NCBI RefSeq assembly: GCF_900636575.1 | Contig: NZ_LR134293.1 | Coordinates: forward strand, 927,001 to 991,000 | DNA length: 64,000 nucleotides | Origin: Streptococcus canis | GTDB lineage: Bacteria > Bacillota > Bacilli > Lactobacillales > Streptococcaceae | Reading direction: 5' to 3' | In this document: positions 37,547-45,681 of the stretch, piece by piece | Layout of the letters: each line of letters begins with the position of its first letter | Position numbering within the stretch: position 1 is the stretch's first letter | Made by a program: the position numbers and the translations under genes | Notes under the pieces: generated by a model | The model's input: only the letters and a program-made list of their open reading frames with translations | Database searches by the model: none | What the model was told of the DNA's origin: nothing

Positions 37547-38512
37547 TTATCCCTCAATGTAATCTTTTAAAGCTTTGCCGCTAAGGCCAGCATTGAGAGC
37601 AATTAACAATTTTAGTCGAGCCTTGGGAGCATTTAATTCTTTAACGAACATGACCCCTGCTTCTTGCAGCATGGCTCCACCTCCTTGATAGGCATAGACT
37701 GGTTCAGCCATGCCATTGAAGCATCGCGAAACAAGAACCACTGGGATACCTAGGGCAATCAGGCGTTCAATTTCAGTTACTGCTAGAGGAGACACATTAC
37801 CAGCTCCAAGAGCTTCGATGACCAGCCCTTGAATGCTATCAGGCGTTAGAAGGCTTAAAATACTCCCATCCCCCATTCCAGCATAGGCTTTAATAATAGG
37901 AACTGTTCCAGAAATACTGCGAAGGTCAAAACGCACACGAGGCTCAGCAGTTTTGAAAAAGAGCAGGTCATTTTTCATGACGATACCCAATGGCCCATGA
38001 GTTGGTGTTTGGAAGGTGGAAATATTCGTTGTATGGGTCTTTGTGACGTATTTGGCAGCATGGATTTCATCGTTCATAACCACCAAAACACCTTTGTCTT
38101 TAGCTTTGTCACTGCTTGCTACTCTAAGGGCAGTAAGGTAATTGTAAACACCATCGCTTCCAATTTCATTAGAAGACCTCATAGCTCCTGTGATAACGAT
38201 TGGAAAATTCGCAGGCAGAGCCATGGTATCCAAAAAATAAGCAGTTTCTTCCAGAGTATCGGTACCATGGGTAATGACTACGGCATCAACCTCAGCTGCC
38301 TTCTCTTGGATATAATGATAAATACTCAGCATGTGGTAAGGGGTAATGTGAGGGCTTGGAAGGTTTAAAAAATCCACCACAGTAAGGTGAATGTCTTGGG
38401 GCGTCAAGCCAATTTGGGTCATCGGATTGTTTTGATTTGGGGTAACTTTACCAGAATCATCCGCCTGCATAGAGATGGTTCCACCAGTGTGTAAGACAAG
38501 GATTTCTTTCAT
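37547..38512 (-). CDS. ansA: L-asparaginase, type I
   Basis: 321 residues. The two asparaginase threonine motifs are clear: LVLHTGGTISM near the N-terminus and VITHGTDTLEETAYFLD at about 85-100. Length and absence of a signal peptide fit the cytoplasmic type I enzyme, which converts asparagine to aspartate and ammonia. The closest RBS (AAAGGAAG) is about 12-14 nt from the ATG. Convergent with recG; divergent from the HAD gene. Confidence 0.93.
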   Translation of the reverse strand: MKEILVLHTGGTISMQADDSGKVTPNQNNPMTQIGLTPQDIHLTVVDFLNLPSPHITPYHMLSIYHYIQEKAAEVDAVVITHGTDTLEETAYFLDTMALPANFPIVITGAMRSSNEIGSDGVYNYLTALRVASSDKAKDKGVLVVMNDEIHAAKYVTKTHTTNISTFQTPTHGPLGIVMKNDLLFFKTAEPRVRFDLRSISGTVPIIKAYAGMGDGSILSLLTPDSIQGLVIEALGAGNVSPLAVTEIERLIALGIPVVLVSRCFNGMAEPVYAYQGGGAMLQEAGVMFVKELNAPKARLKLLIALNAGLSGKALKDYIEG

Positions 38513-38539
38513 TTAATTGGCATACTTCCTTTAATTTTG

Positions 38540-38548
38540 TGATATAAT
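38540..38548 (+). promoter_or_regulatory. Extended -10 promoter of the HAD gene
   Basis: TGATATAAT, a perfect extended -10, with TTGGCA about 20 bp upstream. It lies in the divergent ansA/HAD intergenic space. Confidence 0.55.
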
Positions 38549-38584
38549 CTATTCTATCATAAACAGAAGAGAGAACAGAAGGTT

Positions 38585-39973
38585 TTGACAATAAAAGCAG
38601 TCTTTTTCGACATTGATGGAACCCTCCTCAACGATCGTAAAAATGTCCAAAAAACGACACAAAAAGCCATTCAACAGTTAAAAAAACAAGGGATTATGGT
38701 TGGTTTAGCGACTGGTCGTGGGCCTGGTTTTGTGCAGCCTTTTTTAGAAAATTTTGGACTTGATTTTGCAGTTACCTATAACGGGCAATACATTTTAACG
38801 CGTGATAAGGTTCTTTACCAAAATCAATTACCCAAATCCATGATTTACAAGATTATTCGGTATGCTAGTGATAAAAAACGAGAGGTTTCCTTGGGAACGG
38901 CCTCTGGTCTGGCGGGTTCGCGGATTATTGACATGGGAACTAGCCAGTTTGGTCAGATGGTTAGTAGTATTGTGCCCAAAAGCTGGGTTAAGACGGTTGA
39001 GGGAAGTTTTAAGCACCTGATTCGTCGCGTCAAGCCTCAAAGTTTTAGCAATTTGGTAACCATTATGCGTGAACCTATTTATCAAATTGTTTTGGTGGCC
39101 TCGGCGGATGAAACCAGTAAGATTCAAGAAAAATTCCCGCATATCAAAATCACACGAAGTAGCCCTTACTCTTTGGACCTGATTTCTGTAGATCAGTCTA
39201 AAATCAAGGGGATTGAGCGCTTAGGTCAGATGTTTGGTTTTGAATTATCAGAGGTCATGGCTTTTGGGGACTCCGATAATGACTTGGAAATGTTATCAGG
39301 TGTTGGTGTCGGTGTTGCCATGGGCAATGCGGAAGCTGTGGTCAAAAATGGGGCTCATTTTACAACGGCTTCTAATAACAATGATGGGATTTCGAAAGCT
39401 TTGTCTCACTATGGGCTTATTCATTTTGATGTGGAAAAAAGCTTCAAGAGTCGTGATGAAAACTTCAATAAGGTTAAGGATTTCCATCGTCTGATGGACG
39501 GAGATACAATTGAGACTCCAAGAAGTTATGTGCTTGCAGAAGCGGGTCACCGTGCTGATTTTAAAGTGGAAGAAATTGTAGAATTCCTTTATGCAGCCAG
39601 CAAGGGAGACAAGCAGCAGTTCACACAATCCGTCCTTAATTTACATGCAGCCATTGATAAGGCAGCTAGCAAGGTACAAGCTAAAGAACATACTGAGTCA
39701 CCTCTGGTTGGGCAAGTGGATGCCTTGGCAGATTTGTTATACTTTACTTACGGTTCTTTTGTGCTAATGGGAGTGGACCCACAGCCTATTTTTGAGACGG
39801 TGCATGAAGCTAATATGGGTAAGATTTTTCCTGATGGTAAGGCTCATTTTGATCCAGTGACCCATAAGATTCAAAAACCTGCTGATTGGGAAGAACGCTA
39901 TGCACCTGAGTCAGCTATTAAAAAGGAATTAGACAAACAGTTACAAAAATCCCTGCAACGACTTGAGAAATAA
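38585..39973 (+). CDS. Cof-type HAD hydrolase fused to an NTP-pyrophosphohydrolase-like domain
   Basis: 462 residues. The frame offers only TTG 38585 as a sensible start, giving MTIKAVFFDIDGTLL, the HAD nucleophile motif. The Cof/IIB cap follows and GDSDNDLEMLSGVGVGVAMGNA is the Mg-binding motif (to about 270). The remaining 190 residues match the all-alpha MazG/PRA-PH pattern: VEEIVEFLYAASKGD, DALADLLYFTYGSFVLMGVDP and HEANMGKIFPDGK. The two activities together suggest a house-cleaning role on phosphorylated or nucleotide metabolites, but the substrate is unknown. Confidence 0.85.
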   Translation: MTIKAVFFDIDGTLLNDRKNVQKTTQKAIQQLKKQGIMVGLATGRGPGFVQPFLENFGLDFAVTYNGQYILTRDKVLYQNQLPKSMIYKIIRYASDKKREVSLGTASGLAGSRIIDMGTSQFGQMVSSIVPKSWVKTVEGSFKHLIRRVKPQSFSNLVTIMREPIYQIVLVASADETSKIQEKFPHIKITRSSPYSLDLISVDQSKIKGIERLGQMFGFELSEVMAFGDSDNDLEMLSGVGVGVAMGNAEAVVKNGAHFTTASNNNDGISKALSHYGLIHFDVEKSFKSRDENFNKVKDFHRLMDGDTIETPRSYVLAEAGHRADFKVEEIVEFLYAASKGDKQQFTQSVLNLHAAIDKAASKVQAKEHTESPLVGQVDALADLLYFTYGSFVLMGVDPQPIFETVHEANMGKIFPDGKAHFDPVTHKIQKPADWEERYAPESAIKKELDKQLQKSLQRLEK

Positions 39974-40061
39974 AATGAAACGAACAACTTGCTTACCCAA
40001 AACGACGGAAGAAAAGGGTAACTATTTGGGAGGTCATGGATATGACTGAAATCAAAAGAGA

Positions 40062-40174
40062 GTGGGACAAAAATCGGTATTGTGTAGCAATCGATTTTGT
40101 AGTCCCACCCCCGCACAGTTGATTAGGAGGGTCGTTGTCACTTGCGCGGCAAGGAATGAGATCCTCTAATCAAC
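40062..40174. repeat. Intergenic element with two strong hairpins
   Basis: Hairpin 1: GTGGGAC-(A)-AAAATCG ... CGATTTT-(GTA)-GTCCCAC (40062-40108). Hairpin 2: GTTGATTAGGAGG (40118-40130) with CCTCTAATCAAC (40163-40174), one bulge. A small TTGCGCGGCAA hairpin sits in the loop of the second. It fills most of the gap between the HAD gene and usp. The layout resembles dispersed intergenic repeats of streptococci; copy number cannot be judged from one window. Confidence 0.55.
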
Positions 40175-40206
40175 CATTGCGTCAAAGTGCTAAGTATTTA
40201 AAAAGG

Positions 40207-40240
40207 AAAGAGGCAAGGACTTTTATCCCAGCCTCTTTTT
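40207..40240. terminator. Bidirectional terminator between HAD gene and usp
   Basis: AAAGAGGC and GCCTCTTTTT form an 8-bp stem with T-rich sequence on both strands (TCTTTCCTTTT on the minus side). It serves the convergent HAD and usp transcripts. Confidence 0.7.
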
Positions 40241-40307
40241 CCCATTATTAAGGTCATGTTATTTTGACAGTTAAGGAGTTAATACTGCCCATTATTATCC
40301 TCAATTG

Positions 40308-40760
40308 TTAAAAGGTTTTAGTGCTATCACGAACCACGAGCAAGTCTACTTTGGCATTACGCATAATATATTCAGAAGATGAGCCAATAAGGAGACGTTC
40401 AAAGGTATTAAGACCAGTTGCTCCAACCATGATTAAATCCACCTTTTCACGGTCTGGAATATCATGAGCTAGTAAAGTTTTTGGATTGCCAAATTCAATA
40501 ATTTGTTTCACCGTTTCAATGCCAGCCGCCCGTGCTTGTTTTTCAAAATCATCTAACACATGTTTGGCTTCTTGTTCCAGCTTTTCATAGATATAGGTAT
40601 CAAATGTGGCAACGCTTTGCAAGGCGCGTGTATCAATAACATGGGCTAAAAATAGGGAAGCTCCATTACGTAAAGCAACATTGACCCCTTTATTAAATGC
40701 TAGTTCGGACTCGTAAGAACCATCGATGGCGACGAGGATACGTTCGTATTTTTGTGACAT
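40308..40760 (-). CDS. Universal stress protein, UspA family
   Basis: 150 residues from MSQKYERIL with AAAGGAGG upstream; a longer in-frame start 33 bp earlier lacks an RBS. VAIDGSYESELAF at the N-terminus and MVGATGLNTFERLLIGSSSEYIMRNAKVDLLVVR at the C-terminus match the ATP-binding UspA type (GxxGxnGxxxxxxGSxS). Such proteins are induced by starvation and stress; the exact role is unknown. Confidence 0.93.
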   Translation of the reverse strand: MSQKYERILVAIDGSYESELAFNKGVNVALRNGASLFLAHVIDTRALQSVATFDTYIYEKLEQEAKHVLDDFEKQARAAGIETVKQIIEFGNPKTLLAHDIPDREKVDLIMVGATGLNTFERLLIGSSSEYIMRNAKVDLLVVRDSTKTF

Positions 40761-40813
40761 AAGAGTGCCCTCCTTTAACAGTTTGTCAACCAATAGCTTT
40801 TGTTGTTACTTTT

Positions 40814-40851
40814 ATTATACTCCTTTTCTTGTGTTTATGAAAGCGTTTCAT
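40814..40851 (-). promoter_or_regulatory. usp promoter with cre-like palindrome
   Basis: On the minus strand TATAAT (40819-40814) lies about 55 bp before the usp ATG. The 15-bp palindrome ATGAAAGCGTTTCAT (40837-40851) covers the -35 zone. It differs from the CcpA cre consensus at one or two positions, so catabolite control of usp is plausible but unproven. The remaining gap to 41057 holds nothing clear. Confidence 0.45.
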
Positions 40852-41087
40852 TATATTTACTGAAATAAAAGCTGATATGATGACTAGCTATCCTAACTAG
40901 GACAGCACAAGGGAAGTCATCGGACAACGGTTCTTAGATAAGCTAAAGAAGAGTTCACTCACCTAAGGCATAAAGTGAGGGGAAATTGACTTGCTAGTAG
41001 TAGCTAAGTGGGCTATGCCTTGCTGGATAAATTCTTTCTATTTTACTGGTTTTGGTTTATAATATGGGATACGAGGTATATGAGACT

Positions 41088-42302
41088 ATGAAAATTATTG
41101 AAAAATCATCAAAATTAGAAGATGTTGCCTATGATATTCGAGGGCCTGTTTTGGACGAGGCTAACCGTATGATTGCGAATGGTGAAAAAATTCTGCGCTT
41201 GAATACTGGCAACCCAGCTGCCTTTGGATTTGAAGCACCCGATGAAGTGATTCGCGATTTAATTGTGAACGCTAGGTTAAGTGAGGGCTATTCTGATAGT
41301 AAAGGGATTTTTTCAGCTCGTAAGGCTATCATGCAGTACTGCCAGCTCAAGGATTTTCCAGAGGTTGATATTGAGGATATTTATTTAGGAAATGGTGTGT
41401 CAGAACTGATTTCCATGTCTCTTCAAGCCTTGCTTGATAATGGTGATGAGGTTTTGGTTCCCATGCCAGATTACCCTCTTTGGACGGCTTGTGTCAGTCT
41501 GGGCGGTGGAAAGGCTGTGCATTATCTTTGTGATGAAGAAGCTGACTGGTACCCAGATATTGCCGACATAAAATCAAAGATTACTGATCGTACCAAAGCC
41601 ATTGTGGTCATCAATCCTAATAACCCAACAGGAGCCCTTTATCCCAAGGAGATTTTAGAAGACATCGTTGCTCTGGCTAGAGAGTACCAGCTGATTATTT
41701 TTGCAGATGAAATTTATGACCGCTTGGTAATGGATGGCAAGGAGCATGTCGCTATTGCTAGCTTGGCACCAGATGTTTTTTGTGTATCCATGAATGGTTT
41801 GTCAAAATCCCACCGAATTGCTGGTTTTCGAGTGGGTTGGATGGTGCTATCGGGTCCTAAAGACCATGTTAAAGGTTATATCGAAGGCTTAAACATGTTA
41901 GCCAATATGCGCCTTTGTTCAAACGTTTTAGCCCAACAAGTGGTGCAAACTTCTTTAGGAGGACGTCAGTCTGTTGATGACCTCTTACTGCCGGGGGGGC
42001 GCATTTTTGAACAGCGCAACTTTATTCATAGGGCTATCAACGATATTCCTGGTTTATCAGCGGTCAAGCCTAAGGCAGGGCTCTATCTTTTTCCTAAAAT
42101 TGACCGTCAGATGTATCGTATTGATGATGATGAAGAGTTTGTCTTGCAATTATTAAAACAAGAAAAAGTGATGCTGGTGCATGGCCGTGGCTTTAACTGG
42201 AAAGATCCAGATCATTTCCGTATTGTTTATTTGCCAACGGTAGAAGAACTTGAAGATGTACAAGAAAAAATCACGCGCGTTTTACAACAGTATAAGCGTT
42301 AA
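41088..42302 (+). CDS. alaT: Class I aminotransferase (alanine-synthesising type)
   Basis: 404 residues from MKIIEKSSKLED; a TATAAT at 41058-41063 overlaps the earlier in-frame start, which is therefore rejected. PLP-enzyme features: NPNNPTGALYP, FADEIYDRL and the PLP lysine in SMNGLSKSHRIAGFRVGW. The DVAYDIRGPVLDEANRMI start is typical of the AlaT/AlaA group (glutamate-pyruvate transaminase). Lies just upstream of codY, as in other streptococci. Confidence 0.88.
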   Translation: MKIIEKSSKLEDVAYDIRGPVLDEANRMIANGEKILRLNTGNPAAFGFEAPDEVIRDLIVNARLSEGYSDSKGIFSARKAIMQYCQLKDFPEVDIEDIYLGNGVSELISMSLQALLDNGDEVLVPMPDYPLWTACVSLGGGKAVHYLCDEEADWYPDIADIKSKITDRTKAIVVINPNNPTGALYPKEILEDIVALAREYQLIIFADEIYDRLVMDGKEHVAIASLAPDVFCVSMNGLSKSHRIAGFRVGWMVLSGPKDHVKGYIEGLNMLANMRLCSNVLAQQVVQTSLGGRQSVDDLLLPGGRIFEQRNFIHRAINDIPGLSAVKPKAGLYLFPKIDRQMYRIDDDEEFVLQLLKQEKVMLVHGRGFNWKDPDHFRIVYLPTVEELEDVQEKITRVLQQYKR

Positions 42303-42333
42303 TATTTTTCTCATATCAGATTAATCAAAAAGC

Positions 42334-42366
42334 AAGGGAGATAGCAAGGCATGTGGTCTCTCTTTT
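42334..42366 (+). terminator. Terminator after alaT
   Basis: AAGGGAGA pairs with TCTCTCTT (G-U pairs included) over a 15-nt loop, with T residues after. Moderate. Confidence 0.5.
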
Positions 42367-42475
42367 TGATGTGGCTGTCTAGCTATCTAGATTGCTTAGT
42401 CCTAACTACTTGAAATGATGTGGTCACTTTTGGTAGGTAAGGACTTTATTGGTTGGAATTGTCAAAACAATAAAC

Positions 42476-42521
42476 AATTTTCTGATAATTCCTTGCAAAA
42501 GCAAGCAGGCTTTGTTATAAT
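42476..42521 (+). promoter_or_regulatory. codY promoter with CodY box
   Basis: TTGCAA (42493-42498), a 17-bp spacer and TATAAT (42516-42521) with TG one base before, a very good promoter. AATTTTCTGATAATT (42476-42490) matches the CodY consensus AATTTTCWGAAAATT at 14 of 15 positions and abuts the -35, which suggests autoregulation. Confidence 0.8.
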
Positions 42522-42555
42522 TGAAACGCAAATCATTCAAAGGAAAAGGAAGAAA

Positions 42556-43338
42556 ATGCCTAACTTATTAGAAAAAACTCGTCAAATTACGTCTATTCTG
42601 CAGCGTTCCGTAGATAGCTTGGAGACAGAACTCCCATACAATGCCATGGCATCTCGCTTAGCAGATATTATTGACTGTAATGCTTGTATTATTAACGGTG
42701 GCGGAACCCTACTTGGTTATGCCATGAAATATAGAACCAACACTGACCGTGTGGAAGAATTTTTTGAAGCAAAACAATTTCCAGATACTTATGTAAAGGC
42801 GGCTAGTCGAGTTTACGACACGGAAGCCAATCTTTCAGTTGAAAATGAATTAACCATTTTCCCAGTAGAATCTAAGGACATTTACCCTGATGGCTTGACC
42901 ACCATTGCTCCAATTTACGGTGGTGGGATGCGTCTTGGTTCTCTGATTATCTGGCGAAATGACAATGAGTTTAGCGATGATGATTTGATTTTGGTGGAAA
43001 TTTCAAGCACTGTTGTAGGGATTCAATTATTGAACCTTCAAACAGAAAACTTGGAAGAGACCATCCGTAAACAAACGGCTATCAATATGGCTATTAATAC
43101 CTTATCTTATTCCGAAATGAAAGCTGTCGCAGCTATTCTGGGAGAATTAGATGGTAACGAAGGTCGCTTAACCGCTTCTGTTATTGCTGACCGTATTGGC
43201 ATTACCCGTTCTGTTATCGTCAATGCCCTTCGTAAATTAGAAAGTGCTGGGATTATTGAGAGCCGTTCGCTTGGAATGAAGGGAACCTATCTCAAAGTTA
43301 TCAACGAAGGTATTTTTGATAAATTAAAAGAATTTTAA
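42556..43338 (+). CDS. codY: GTP/branched-chain amino-acid responsive global repressor CodY
   Basis: 260 residues from [11 protein letters not shown], the conserved CodY start, with AAGGAAG upstream; the longer open frame runs back through the promoter. GAF-type ligand domain to about 155, and C-terminal winged helix-turn-helix with [40 protein letters not shown]. It represses amino-acid biosynthesis and uptake and affects virulence genes in streptococci. Own promoter and terminator, single-gene unit. Confidence 0.97.
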   Translation: MPNLLEKTRQITSILQRSVDSLETELPYNAMASRLADIIDCNACIINGGGTLLGYAMKYRTNTDRVEEFFEAKQFPDTYVKAASRVYDTEANLSVENELTIFPVESKDIYPDGLTTIAPIYGGGMRLGSLIIWRNDNEFSDDDLILVEISSTVVGIQLLNLQTENLEETIRKQTAINMAINTLSYSEMKAVAAILGELDGNEGRLTASVIADRIGITRSVIVNALRKLESAGIIESRSLGMKGTYLKVINEGIFDKLKEF

Positions 43339-43346
43339 GCTGGAAG

Positions 43347-43372
43347 CACCTCCTTGTTGAGAGGTGTTTTTT
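43347..43372 (+). terminator. Terminator after codY
   Basis: CACCTC and GAGGTG stem with an 8-nt loop, followed by six T. Confidence 0.8.
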
Positions 43373-43396
43373 GATGGAGTTGTTGGTTCACTTGTC

Positions 43397-43425
43397 TTGA
43401 CACCTGTAAATATAGTTGTTACAAT
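43397..43425 (+). promoter_or_regulatory. pncA promoter
   Basis: TTGACA (43397-43402), a 17-bp spacer and TACAAT (43420-43425) preceded by TGT: consensus -35, near-consensus extended -10. Confidence 0.75.
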
Positions 43426-43464
43426 GGGAAAAATAATGAGGAACAACCTGTTTAGGAGACACAG

Positions 43465-44016
43465 ATGAGAGCATTGATTTCTATTGATTATACCTATGAT
43501 TTCATAGCAGATGATGGCAAACTGAGTGCAGGGAAACCAGCTCAGGCGATTGCTGATAAGATGGCGGAGGTTACTCAAAAAGCCTTTGATCAAGGGGATT
43601 ATATTTTCTTTGCCATTGATTGCCACGATCAAGATGATCCTTGGCATCCTGAAAGTAAGTTGTTTCCAGCTCATAATATAAAAGGGACAAAAGGTCGTGA
43701 CCTTTACGGTCCCTTGGCTCAGGTTTATGATAACATCAAGCAAGACCCTAAGGTTTTTTGGATAGATAAACGCTATTATTCTGCCTTTTCAGGGACTGAT
43801 CTGGATATTCGACTAAGGGAGCGTGGGGTTAACAGGCTAGTCTTGATAGGTGTGTTGACCGATATTTGTGTCTTACATACTGCCATTGACGCCTACAATC
43901 TGGGTTACCAACTGGAGGTTGTTCGTTCAGCAGTTGCTAGTGTATCGATTGCGTCACATGAGTGGGCCTTAAGCCATTTTGAACAGGTACTTGGTGCCAA
44001 GATAATTGCTGATTAG
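43465..44016 (+). CDS. pncA: Nicotinamidase / isochorismatase-family amidase
   Basis: 183 residues. Catalytic triad motifs: SIDYTYDF (Asp), FWIDKRYYSAFSGTDLD (Lys) and GVLTDICVLHTAIDA (Cys, after the cis-peptide). Metal-binding residues fit in DCHDQDDPWHPES. Nicotinamidase, turning nicotinamide into nicotinate for NAD salvage, is the likely activity; other isochorismatase-fold amidases cannot be excluded. RBS TTAGGAGA. Confidence 0.88.
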   Translation: MRALISIDYTYDFIADDGKLSAGKPAQAIADKMAEVTQKAFDQGDYIFFAIDCHDQDDPWHPESKLFPAHNIKGTKGRDLYGPLAQVYDNIKQDPKVFWIDKRYYSAFSGTDLDIRLRERGVNRLVLIGVLTDICVLHTAIDAYNLGYQLEVVRSAVASVSIASHEWALSHFEQVLGAKIIAD

Positions 44017-44291
44017 GTAACTGAGAGCTTAGCTACGGCAGACGATATTGAGAGGTAATTTTAATTGAGTTAATGCTAGTGTTTTTGCTGCTGAGGCCAG
44101 AGGTAACAGAGTTTTGCAACCTCTAAAGGTAAGAGGTTCCGCCACTCTTTTTTCATCATGCAGTCTTGAGGGAGATTTAAATTGCATTTGGTCAAATCTT
44201 GTGCTATTTTTGAAATAGCTTGGAAAGGATGTAAGGGGAAGGTCATTTCCTTGAAAGGTTAGTTTTTACATCATAGAAGGGAGCATTTGAG

Positions 44292-44603
44292 ATGCAAACT
44301 GAATCGCCAGAGACCTTAAGAGTCGCCATTGACCAAGGGCATGTCTTGGTAGTAGATGTCCGTGAGCCAGAGGAATATCAGAAAGGGCATATCCCGGCGG
44401 CCATTAATATGCCATTATCAACCTTTTCTGACCACTACCAAGAACTTGAATTTGAGCAAGAAATTCATGTCATTTGCCAGACTGGTGTACGTTCGGCGCA
44501 GGCTGTAGCTTTTTTAGAAGAAAAGGGCTTTCCAGCTATTACAGTTGAAGGGGGCATGAAAGCATGGAAAGGCAACCTAAACGTGGAACCTTCTAAGTCA
44601 TAG
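44292..44603 (+). CDS. Single-domain rhodanese-like protein
   Basis: 103 residues. VVDVREPEEYQKGHIPAAINMP is the rhodanese N-terminal block, and VICQTGVRSAQAV the active-site loop with the sulfur-carrying Cys. GGMKAWKG ends the domain. It probably carries persulfide sulfur in the cytosol; partner unknown. The preceding 275 bp holds small hairpins (one AGAGGT/ACCTCT pair) but no gene I can support. Confidence 0.9.
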   Translation: MQTESPETLRVAIDQGHVLVVDVREPEEYQKGHIPAAINMPLSTFSDHYQELEFEQEIHVICQTGVRSAQAVAFLEEKGFPAITVEGGMKAWKGNLNVEPSKS

Positions 44604-44796
44604 ATTGCCTTGGTCAAAAGAAGTTGCAATGAGTACAGTAAAAAAGAGCCGAGATGCATGCTTTTTAGGAGGTTAAAAAGTCTGTCAATTTTGTTTTTTG
44701 TTAGCTCATTAGAGCCGTCCAGTGGTATTAACAATCGAAAAAGAGAAGCACTAGGTGCTTTAGTCGAAAGGTAGTTTTTTACAGGTTTTTGATGGG

Positions 44797-44826
44797 GAAT
44801 TAGACGATTGGTCTGATTCTTTTTTG
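44797..44826 (+). terminator. Terminator after rhodanese gene
   Basis: GAATTAGAC and GTCTGATTC form a 9-bp stem with one G-U pair around GATTG, followed by six T. It lies about 190 bp after the stop. The rest of the gap to the ccpN promoter shows no supportable gene. Confidence 0.7.
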
Positions 44827-44961
44827 TTTTCTTTTATTGCTTAATTATGGTAAGTGATTTTTGCCTTATATAGGGAGAAAATTTGGAAGAAAAAGTGATG
44901 GAATTAGAATAATATCAAGACCTATGTGAGTATTTTTTAGCAGTAAAGGCTAACTTTTTAA

Positions 44962-45019
44962 TTGAAATCGCTTTTATTATGTTATATAATATAGCATATA
45001 TTGTAAATGGTATAACACA
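44962..45019 (+). promoter_or_regulatory. ccpN promoter with two CcpN-like operator sites
   Basis: TTGAAA (44962), a 17-bp spacer and TATAAT (44985-44990). TATGTTATATA (44978-44988) overlaps the -10 and fits the B. subtilis CcpN consensus TRTGHYATAYW (recalled) fully. A second copy on the minus strand (45009-45019, TGTGTTATACC) fits 10 of 11. Both suggest self-repression. Confidence 0.65.
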
Positions 45020-45040
45020 ATTAAGAGAGGGTGTGATCGT

Positions 45041-45661
45041 ATTCAATTAACGCAGAGGCAGGAAGCTATTGTTGCCATTGTTAAAAAAGAGGAACCTATT
45101 ACAGGAGAGCATATTGCAGATTTGCTCAAAGTTACGCGGGCAGCTTTGAGAGCTGATTTGGTTGTTCTGACCATGTTGGGGATTTTAGATGCTAAGCCTA
45201 AAGTGGGCTATTTTTATCAAGGAGAGGGCATTTTGATGGCTGCCCATTCTTCTATCAGAGAAACCAAGGTGTCAGACGTCATGGGTATCCCGCTAACAGC
45301 TCATCAGGACGATTCAGTTTATGATGTGATTGTTAGTATTTTTATGGAAGATAGTGGAGGGGTATTTATTTTGGATAAGAACAATTACCTTTGTGGCTTG
45401 GTGTCACGAAAGGATTTGCTCAAGGCTGCGATAGGCGGTGGGGATTTAACAAAAATACCGATTGGTGTGGTCATGACTCGGGTTCCTAATGTAACCACTG
45501 TTTTAGAAGATACTTCAGTGAGTCAGGCGGCGGATTTACTGGTCAAACGAGAGGTGGATAGCCTACCGGTGGTTCGGTTAGATCCTGATTTTCCTGATAA
45601 AATGACTGTGGTTGGAAAATTATCTAAAACAATCATCAGCCGTCTTTTTCTCGAGTTATAG
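45041..45661 (+). CDS. ccpN: CcpN-like HTH-CBS transcriptional repressor
   Basis: 206 residues if started at ATT 45041. No ATG, GTG or TTG occurs in frame between the promoter and TTG 45122, and starting at 45122 would remove half of the DNA-binding domain. From ATT the frame reads [16 protein letters not shown] and continues with [23 protein letters not shown], aligning from the first residues with B. subtilis CcpN. GAGAGGG lies 9 nt upstream. A pair of CBS domains (about 70-200: [40 protein letters not shown]) would sense nucleotides. CcpN represses gluconeogenic genes on glucose; here it heads an operon with ppsR and ppdK, the enzyme set it would be expected to control. Confidence 0.85.
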   Translation: MQLTQRQEAIVAIVKKEEPITGEHIADLLKVTRAALRADLVVLTMLGILDAKPKVGYFYQGEGILMAAHSSIRETKVSDVMGIPLTAHQDDSVYDVIVSIFMEDSGGVFILDKNNYLCGLVSRKDLLKAAIGGGDLTKIPIGVVMTRVPNVTTVLEDTSVSQAADLLVKREVDSLPVVRLDPDFPDKMTVVGKLSKTIISRLFLEL

Positions 45662-45681
45662 CTTCACTGGAGGAAGTGTTT

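Noticed and set aside
44917..45050. Frame YQDLCEYFLAVKANFLIEIAF upstream of ccpN
   Set aside because: It has no start or RBS, follows a stop directly, and covers the ccpN promoter and operator sites; most likely chance openness of AT-rich DNA.
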